From NCBI GenBank assembly GCA_037189585.1, contig JBBCJA010000042.1, positions 1 to 64,000 on the forward strand: a DNA stretch of 64,000 nt. The letters run 5' to 3'. Below are positions 59,289-64,000 of the stretch, one piece after another. Both the position numbers and the translations under genes were made by a program. Source of the stretch: JAEXNA01 sp037189585 (lineage in GTDB: Bacteria > Vulcanimicrobiota > Xenobia > Xenobiales > JADMJV01). Within the stretch, counting starts at the first letter, position 1. Every line of letters starts with the position of its first letter. The notes under the pieces were generated by a model. It worked only from the letters and a program-made list of their open reading frames with translations, had not been told where the DNA came from and made no database searches.

Positions 59289-60461
59289 ATGGCCTTCAAC
59301 ACCGGATTCCCGTCTTTCCAGTTGCCTCCGCTTCCCTTCGACCGGGCGCGAGCGCAGCAGCCTCTGCCGGAGGTTCCCCAGAATCCCGAGCGCGGCTCGC
59401 TGGTGATGATCGACGGCTTCCACGATACCTATGAAGGAGCCGCGCACGGAAACGTCGGTGCCTACGCCGCGCGACAGCACGGTTTCCGAGGTCAGATATA
59501 CGCCGAACCCATCGGAGGAGACGTTTCCGGCCCGAGCCGGCACGGCGCTCAAAGAGATTTCCTTAGCACACAGCCTAGAACGCCCGCCCAGGCGCGCCAA
59601 GCCGTCAACGATATCGCACGCTACTGGCCGCAGGAGAACTTGCGTGAGGTGACGGCCGACCTGGACAAGATTCGAGGTCGCGGGCTGCGCGACAGCGCCG
59701 TCAACATCTCCTACGGAATTCATCCTCAAATCGTCGCGGACGACCTCTACCGCCAGGTCCGCACCGCACCGCAGACTCCTCCCACGGGGGCCCTCGCCAA
59801 CCCGCGGCAGTATCAGTTCGCGCAGAACGTGTTGCGGGGATACGGTATAGACCAGAGTCGGTTTTACAGCAACGACCCCCAGGTTTCAGGCCCGGAGCGA
59901 CTTCGTCTTCAGCAGGAGTTGCTCAACGCCGCTCAGCAGGGAAATAATTCCACCGAGGTAAGGGAGGCGCAGGGCGACTACAGGCGGGCCGTCCGAGAAC
60001 TCGAGGCCAATAATAACTCCGTGGTAGTGAGCGCTGGAAACCAGCATCAGTTGCTCCAAGGTTGGGCCAATGACGCCAACGGATTGCGGGTTCAGGCCGC
60101 TCCGAACTCCAACCACAATCTGTACGCTACGCCCGAGGTGACCAATGTCGGCGCCACCCGTTGGCTGAACAACGGGACCGAGCAGATCGCTCCGTACAGC
60201 ACGCGCGATCCCGGCATCGACATTTACGCCAGCGGTAGCGTCGGTAACGGGGTGAATCAGAATCGCATGAATACCTGGGGAACCTCCTACGCCGCTCCCC
60301 GCGTCGCGGGTGCTATGGCCAGCCTTCATGGGAACCATCCCGGCATGCCCTCGGGAGCGGTGGAGAACCTGATGCGCAACCGCCTGACCCACGAGCTTGG
60401 ACCAGAGCGGGTGCTCGATTTCGGGCTAGCCGAAGAGTATATGCGTCAGGGGACGTTCTAA
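59289..60461 (+). CDS. Compact subtilase-like (S8) serine peptidase, paralogue 3
   Basis: 390 residues. Asp in VMIDGFHD (about 42), His in AAHGNVGAYAA (about 53; spacing 11), Asn in VVSAGNQH and Ser in GTSYAAPRVAG (about 333). It lacks the long Pro-rich N-terminus of paralogue 1. The conserved AVNISYG strand and VLDFG tail match the other two copies. No signal peptide. Its stop codon overlaps the convergent nadE stop by 3 bases. Confidence 0.85.
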   Translation: MAFNTGFPSFQLPPLPFDRARAQQPLPEVPQNPERGSLVMIDGFHDTYEGAAHGNVGAYAARQHGFRGQIYAEPIGGDVSGPSRHGAQRDFLSTQPRTPAQARQAVNDIARYWPQENLREVTADLDKIRGRGLRDSAVNISYGIHPQIVADDLYRQVRTAPQTPPTGALANPRQYQFAQNVLRGYGIDQSRFYSNDPQVSGPERLRLQQELLNAAQQGNNSTEVREAQGDYRRAVRELEANNNSVVVSAGNQHQLLQGWANDANGLRVQAAPNSNHNLYATPEVTNVGATRWLNNGTEQIAPYSTRDPGIDIYASGSVGNGVNQNRMNTWGTSYAAPRVAGAMASLHGNHPGMPSGAVENLMRNRLTHELGPERVLDFGLAEEYMRQGTF

Positions 60462-62449
60462 ACGACGCCCTTGGACACATCCTCGCGCAAGCGGCGTAGT
60501 TCCAATGCGTAGCCTCCGCTTAGGATGGGGAATCGACACCAGGTTTTTGGATCGAGATTCTGGTCGTCGAGGTGGAACGACGGTGCGTACCTTTCGCGTT
60601 TCCATTGATTTCGGGTGAAAAGGCGGAAGAAGCGGTCCACCCATCGCTGGCGCTGCTCGGAGCTGCTTTGGGGAAACTCGACTTCGAGACGTTGGTAGCA
60701 GCCCTGCGGATCGACTTTGTCCCGGATGGCCAGGCGCTGAATGTAGTCGAGAACCGGATACGGCATCAGGTCATCTTCGTCGGTTTGTCCCGCTTCGCTC
60801 GGACGTAGTTCGGCCGTGGGCGCCTGGACGTTGATGGCCGAAAGTGCCGGGACAGGCTGATAACCTTGGGGTCCCTCGGACTCCATCCAACGCAGCCAGT
60901 GGCGAAGAAAAGCCTTGTCGATCCCCGCGATGGGAGCCAGACCGCCCGACGTGTCGCCGTCCATGGTGGCGTAGCCCACGGCCGCTTCCGAACGGTTGGA
61001 GGTGGACAAGAGAAGACCTCCGGTCACGTTGGCCATCATCCATGGCCCGGGAGCGCGCACACGAGCCTGGATGTTCTGAAGCGCGACGTCGTCGGTCTCC
61101 CAACTCAAAGGGCGGCCCAGCGCGGCTTCGGTGTGCTGGCGGTACTCCTCCACCAGATTACCCACGTTCCATTCCACGTGATGGCAGCCCAGCGCTTGGG
61201 CCAGAGTCGCGGCGGCCTGCCGGGTCACCTGACCACTGTTGGCGGTGGCTTGATAGATAGTGACCAGAAGTTGCTCCATCCGCCCGGCGAAGCCGCGCCA
61301 GTAAGCCATCTTGGACATGAGCTCCTCGGGCTCGAGCTCGTTGGCCATCCGCTGAGCCATATGGTGGATGAGGACAGCGCAGGCGGCCGAGTCGGCTCCG
61401 CCCGATAAAGAAAGCACGAATCCGCGTGAGTAGCTCTTTCGCATGTAGTCGAAAAGACCAAGCGAAACGGCGCGCACGAACTCCTCTTCCTTGGCTTGCG
61501 GTCCACGCTCCCAGTCTTGTTCGAGAACTGGGCGGGATTGAGGAACAGCCGGGTTAAGGAAGGTGAAAGGAACCTCTACCGTGGGGTGGGCGTCGCTGGA
61601 AAGTTGGGGGCGAAAGCTCGCCGTACGGGCTCGGGTGACTCTGGTCTTGGTGATATCGACCACGGCGCTGGTCAGGTGCCAGTCGCGCATGGAAAAACGT
61701 GGACCGCGAGCCACGATTTCTCCTCCGCTGGCCAGAAGCGCTCCACCGTCGTAGATGGCGCGGCCGGCCTCATTCCCATTAAGATTGGCGTAGACGTAAG
61801 CGACCGCGAACGCTCGCGAGCCCTCGACCACGAAGCGTTCGCGAATCTTCTGCTTGCCGAAAGCGAAGTGGGAGGCGCTGGGGTTTAAGATCACGTCGAC
61901 CGCGCGTCCGGCCAGACGTCCCCCGGGCCGGTCGGCCACCCAGGCGTCTTCGCAGATTTCAAAACCGAGGCGTAGCGTTTCACCCTGGCCTAGCAAGACG
62001 AAGGTCAGGTCGCCTAGAGGCAGCGGTCCGTCGGGAGAGAGCCATTCCGCGCGAACGCCGGCAGGCCATGCCTTGAACCAGCGCGGCTCGTAGTGAATAC
62101 CGTCCCCGGCCAGATGTTGCTTGGCCACCAGGCCCACGACCTCGGTATCCACGACAAGGGCGGCGGCGTTGTAGACCGCTCCTTGATGCCAAATAGGGAG
62201 GCCGAAGTTCACCACCATTCCGGCCGTCAGAGGAAGGAGTTCGTTAAGCATGCGCCAGGATTCTTCAAAGGTCGAGGGAGCATGAAAAGCGTCCTCGCAG
62301 CCATAGCCGGATAGGCACAGCTCGGGCAAACAAAGGACCTCCAACGATTGGCGTGCGGCCTCGGTCAGAACTTCTTGAAGTCGAGTCAGGTTCCCATCCC
62401 AATCCAGAGGGGTTTGATTGAGTACGGCGGCGGCTATCTGAACGTTCAC
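60458..62449 (-). CDS. nadE: NAD+ synthetase, glutamine-hydrolysing
   Basis: 663 residues from the GTG at 62449, where the protein begins MNVQIAAAVLNQ; a frame to 62533 adds 28 residues without support. The N-terminal glutaminase (nitrilase fold) has Glu in CLPELCLSGYG, Lys in KQHLAGDG and Cys in GFEICEDAW. The C-terminal synthetase has the P-loop LSLSGGADSAACA and PTAELRPSEAG with TDEDDLMPYP. It makes NAD+ from deamido-NAD+, ATP and glutamine. Confidence 0.96.
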   Translation of the reverse strand: MNVQIAAAVLNQTPLDWDGNLTRLQEVLTEAARQSLEVLCLPELCLSGYGCEDAFHAPSTFEESWRMLNELLPLTAGMVVNFGLPIWHQGAVYNAAALVVDTEVVGLVAKQHLAGDGIHYEPRWFKAWPAGVRAEWLSPDGPLPLGDLTFVLLGQGETLRLGFEICEDAWVADRPGGRLAGRAVDVILNPSASHFAFGKQKIRERFVVEGSRAFAVAYVYANLNGNEAGRAIYDGGALLASGGEIVARGPRFSMRDWHLTSAVVDITKTRVTRARTASFRPQLSSDAHPTVEVPFTFLNPAVPQSRPVLEQDWERGPQAKEEEFVRAVSLGLFDYMRKSYSRGFVLSLSGGADSAACAVLIHHMAQRMANELEPEELMSKMAYWRGFAGRMEQLLVTIYQATANSGQVTRQAAATLAQALGCHHVEWNVGNLVEEYRQHTEAALGRPLSWETDDVALQNIQARVRAPGPWMMANVTGGLLLSTSNRSEAAVGYATMDGDTSGGLAPIAGIDKAFLRHWLRWMESEGPQGYQPVPALSAINVQAPTAELRPSEAGQTDEDDLMPYPVLDYIQRLAIRDKVDPQGCYQRLEVEFPQSSSEQRQRWVDRFFRLFTRNQWKRERYAPSFHLDDQNLDPKTWCRFPILSGGYALELRRLREDVSKGVV

Positions 62450-62531
62450 GCGGTTGGCTTCTCTCGGCCAAACTGGGGGGCCTGCCCGCTTGATGGAAAG
62501 GGTGTCAAGAACAAGGGTCGTAGTCCGGGCC

Positions 62532-63008
62532 ATGCGTAAGGTTCATTCGGTCACCCTGGCTTTTGTCGCCCTCTTCTGTCTTGTTACGTCCACCTGGGCA
62601 CAAACCAGGGATTCCATGCTTCAATTTCAGCTCAGCGACCAGCTTAAACAGAGCGCGGTGAAATGGAATAGGGGCGACCTGTCGGGTTTTATGGAGGACT
62701 ATCTTCAGTCGGAGGACCTCACTTTCACTTCCGGTGGCCAGACTCTGCGCGGTTACGAGAATCTGAAGGCTCGCTATGAAAAGAATTATGGCCAGACTCG
62801 TGACAGCATGGGACAGCTTTCTTTTTCCGATGTGGAGGTCTGGAAGCTTTCCGAGGCACGAGCGCTAGTGGTGGGTCGGTGGAAGGTGGAGCGTCAAGAA
62901 GGTGGAGGCAGGTCGTCAAAAGAGGGCGTCTTCACTCTGGTGATGGTGGAGCAAGGCTCTATTTGGAAGATCTTCCACGACCACACCTCGATTTTGGACC
63001 GACGTTGA
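62532..63008 (+). CDS. Secreted NTF2/SnoaL-like (DUF4440-type) protein
   Basis: 158 residues. Signal peptide MRKVHSVTLAFVALFCLVTS, then an NTF2-like fold (SGFMEDYLQSEDLTFTSGG, RWKVERQEGGGRSSKEGVFT, IWKIFHDHTS). Family members are small cone-shaped domains with many roles, and no specific function can be given. Divergent from nadE (about 80 bases). A possible 45-codon ORF follows. Confidence 0.8.
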   Translation: MRKVHSVTLAFVALFCLVTSTWAQTRDSMLQFQLSDQLKQSAVKWNRGDLSGFMEDYLQSEDLTFTSGGQTLRGYENLKARYEKNYGQTRDSMGQLSFSDVEVWKLSEARALVVGRWKVERQEGGGRSSKEGVFTLVMVEQGSIWKIFHDHTSILDRR

Positions 63009-63017
63009 GGTTTCTTC

Positions 63018-63155
63018 ATGCCGGATCGGTCGGCGTGTTACAACATGTTCATAACGAAACCGATCTCGTCTGCCATTATGTCGGTGGAAGAAAAATATGT
63101 TCTAGCTACTGGGGCGGGAAATTCAGTGTTCGAGTTAGGACTCGTTAGGAGTTAA
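63018..63155 (+). CDS. Possible small protein, 45 residues
   Basis: ATG preceded by GAGG at about 7 bases; 45 codons ending five bases before the CarD-like gene. Translation MPDRSACYNMFITKP... EEKYVLATGAGNSVFELG. No family recognised. Could be chance; low confidence. Confidence 0.2.
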   Translation: MPDRSACYNMFITKPISSAIMSVEEKYVLATGAGNSVFELGLVRS

Positions 63156-63159
63156 GATA

Positions 63160-63648
63160 ATGTATAAGGTTAATAGTAAGGTCATGCACGCTCTCCACGG
63201 ATTGGGGACCATCGAGAGCATCGAGGAGAAGACCATTCTCGACTGTGTATCGACTTTCGCTGTCGTCGCTTTCGATAAGATGCAGGTTATGGTGAACCTG
63301 GACAGCCGTCACAGTTCCATTCGGACGCCCATCGGCGCCGAAGAAGTCGAAGGAGTTATGGACCACCTAAAGTCCTGCACCCCCGACTTGCCCAGCAATC
63401 ACAACCAACGCCACAAGACCATTCTTGAGCTGATCAAGAGCGGTGATATCAAGAAGCTTTGCCTAGTCGTCAAAGGCCTCAGTCAGCTAGCCGACAAGCG
63501 CGCCCTGGCTTCCCGCGACGCCAAGGCTCTCGAGCAGAGTCTGCGCCTGATGACCGAGGAGCTCGGTCATGCCGTCGGCTGCGAGCCGGAGTCTCTGGTC
63601 GAAACTTTGACCCAGGCTTGCCTCGAGAAAGAACTCGTCACCGCCTAA
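63160..63648 (+). CDS. CarD/CdnL-like RNA polymerase-binding regulator, copy 2
   Basis: 162 residues, same length as the copy at 19070. The N-terminus (MHALHGLGTIESIEEKTIL) is a CarD Tudor-like module, and the rest is helical. AGGAG lies upstream of the ATG. It ends with a strong terminator. The two copies align clearly by eye in their first 60 residues but diverge in the helical part. Confidence 0.85.
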   Translation: MYKVNSKVMHALHGLGTIESIEEKTILDCVSTFAVVAFDKMQVMVNLDSRHSSIRTPIGAEEVEGVMDHLKSCTPDLPSNHNQRHKTILELIKSGDIKKLCLVVKGLSQLADKRALASRDAKALEQSLRLMTEELGHAVGCEPESLVETLTQACLEKELVTA

Positions 63649-63676
63649 TTCGCGCTATTCAACGGTTCCCGCACCG

Positions 63677-63704
63677 AAAAGCCACCCGGAAACGGGTGGC
63701 TTTT
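63677..63704 (+). terminator. Terminator after CarD-like gene 2
   Basis: AAAAGCCACCCG (63677-63688), loop GAAA, CGGGTGGCTTTT (63693-63704): perfect 12-bp stem ending in four T, 28 bases after the stop codon. Confidence 0.92.
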
Positions 63705-63860
63705 GTTTGTTGGGAAATGCGGTTGGAGAGATTTTTTCTTATCGGAAGATTTGGCTCTGAAAAAAACTTGCCCATTCCAGTTCTGTACCACCTGCTTGGA
63801 CTAGATTCCGTTGTGACGTGGAGCCCGATGTAACTCACGGTCAGGAAAATAACCAAGTAT

Positions 63861-63890
63861 TGCTAGAACAGATGTTACAAATCTGTTATG
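63861..63890 (+). promoter_or_regulatory. Possible promoter and operator for the pilin-like gene
   Basis: TTGCTA (63861-63866), an 18-base spacer and TGTTAT (63885-63890) resemble a sigma70 promoter. The inverted repeat AACAGAT (63868-63874) and ATCTGTT (63882-63888) sits between and on the -10, so a repressor could bind there. Confidence 0.4.
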
Positions 63891-63940
63891 TTAATCGGGG
63901 CTTTTGGCAATATTTACCAGAATCGTATCCGGGGGCAGTT

Positions 63941-64000
63941 ATGCGTAATCGACGGCGGGGTTTTAGCCTTTTAGAGTTAATGATAGCAATCTCGTTGGGA
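63941..64000 (+). CDS. Type IV pilin/pseudopilin-like protein (5-prime end only)
   Basis: The 20 codons before the window ends read MRNRRRGFSLLELMIAISLG: a basic leader, Gly followed by Phe at the prepilin cleavage site, and Glu at position 5 of the mature protein, followed by the start of the hydrophobic helix. This is the prepilin-peptidase (GspO/PilD) recognition pattern, so a type II secretion pseudopilin or type IV pilin. GGGGG lies upstream. Confidence 0.85.
   Translation, partial: MRNRRRGFSLLELMIAISLG

Overview
The window looks like a chromosomal segment of a GC-rich diderm bacterium. Evidence for an outer membrane is an apolipoprotein N-acyltransferase, a lipobox-bearing lipoprotein, a likely beta-barrel protein and a TlpA-type periplasmic thioredoxin. 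GTG and TTG starts are frequent, Shine-Dalgarno sequences are common, and genes often overlap by the 4-base GTGA/TTGA type. gatB implies the tRNA amidotransferase route to Gln/Asn-tRNA. I cannot assign a phylum from sequence alone; the mix (two CarD-like proteins, C-minus L31, MoeA with a PBP domain, animal-type haem peroxidase, several S8-like peptidases without signal peptides) suggests a poorly sampled environmental lineage. I see no rRNA, tRNA or CRISPR array.

Layout. 1-13 kb: a 63-bp tandem repeat, typA, then a mostly minus-strand block with two paralogous compact subtilase-like proteins, a possible effector-like protein, a beta-helix nucleotidyltransferase-like protein and a very large zinc-ribbon membrane protein. 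Two plus-strand genes (a GAF/degenerate-cyclase protein and an acidic protein) lie inside this block. 13-19 kb: an ordinary rib cluster (ribE-ribBA-ribH, no ribD), a beta-barrel protein, a YHS/TRASH-TlpA protein and lnt. 19-26 kb: the first CarD-like regulator, a secreted protein, a histidine kinase fused to a variant HD-GYP domain, a zinc-ribbon membrane protein, a MITE-like inverted-repeat element, rpmE with its promoter, and a methyltransferase whose ribosome-binding site lies in the rpmE terminator hairpin. 25-36 kb: housekeeping metabolism in tight operons (N-formylglutamate amidohydrolase-like, XRE regulator, gatB-moeA/PBP-moaC-acetyltransferase, yjbQ, an ACT-domain/lysA fusion, ubiD).

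36-47 kb is the most accessory-looking stretch: a secreted vWA protein, a frameshifted lipoprotein, an animal-type haem peroxidase behind two tandem TAGG-N4-CCTA palindromes, an EndA-type nuclease, an 11-residue-repeat protein and a large PD40/FG-GAP lipoprotein. 47-53 kb holds a tightly overlapping operon of a Ser/Thr kinase, an ABC exporter with an N-terminal FHA domain and a secreted protein, read here as a possible phospho-regulated export system, next to a PilZ gene. 53-64 kb: ileS, a translationally coupled NlpC/P60-like enzyme, an EF-hand protein, a C26 peptidase, a third compact subtilase-like protein, nadE, a secreted NTF2-like protein, a second CarD-like gene and the start of a type IV pilin-like gene cut by the window edge.

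The most interesting threads are the three S8-like proteins with very short Asp-His spacing, the kinase/FHA-ABC/secreted-protein operon, the tandem operators before the peroxidase, and the set of exported-type enzymes without visible signal peptides.
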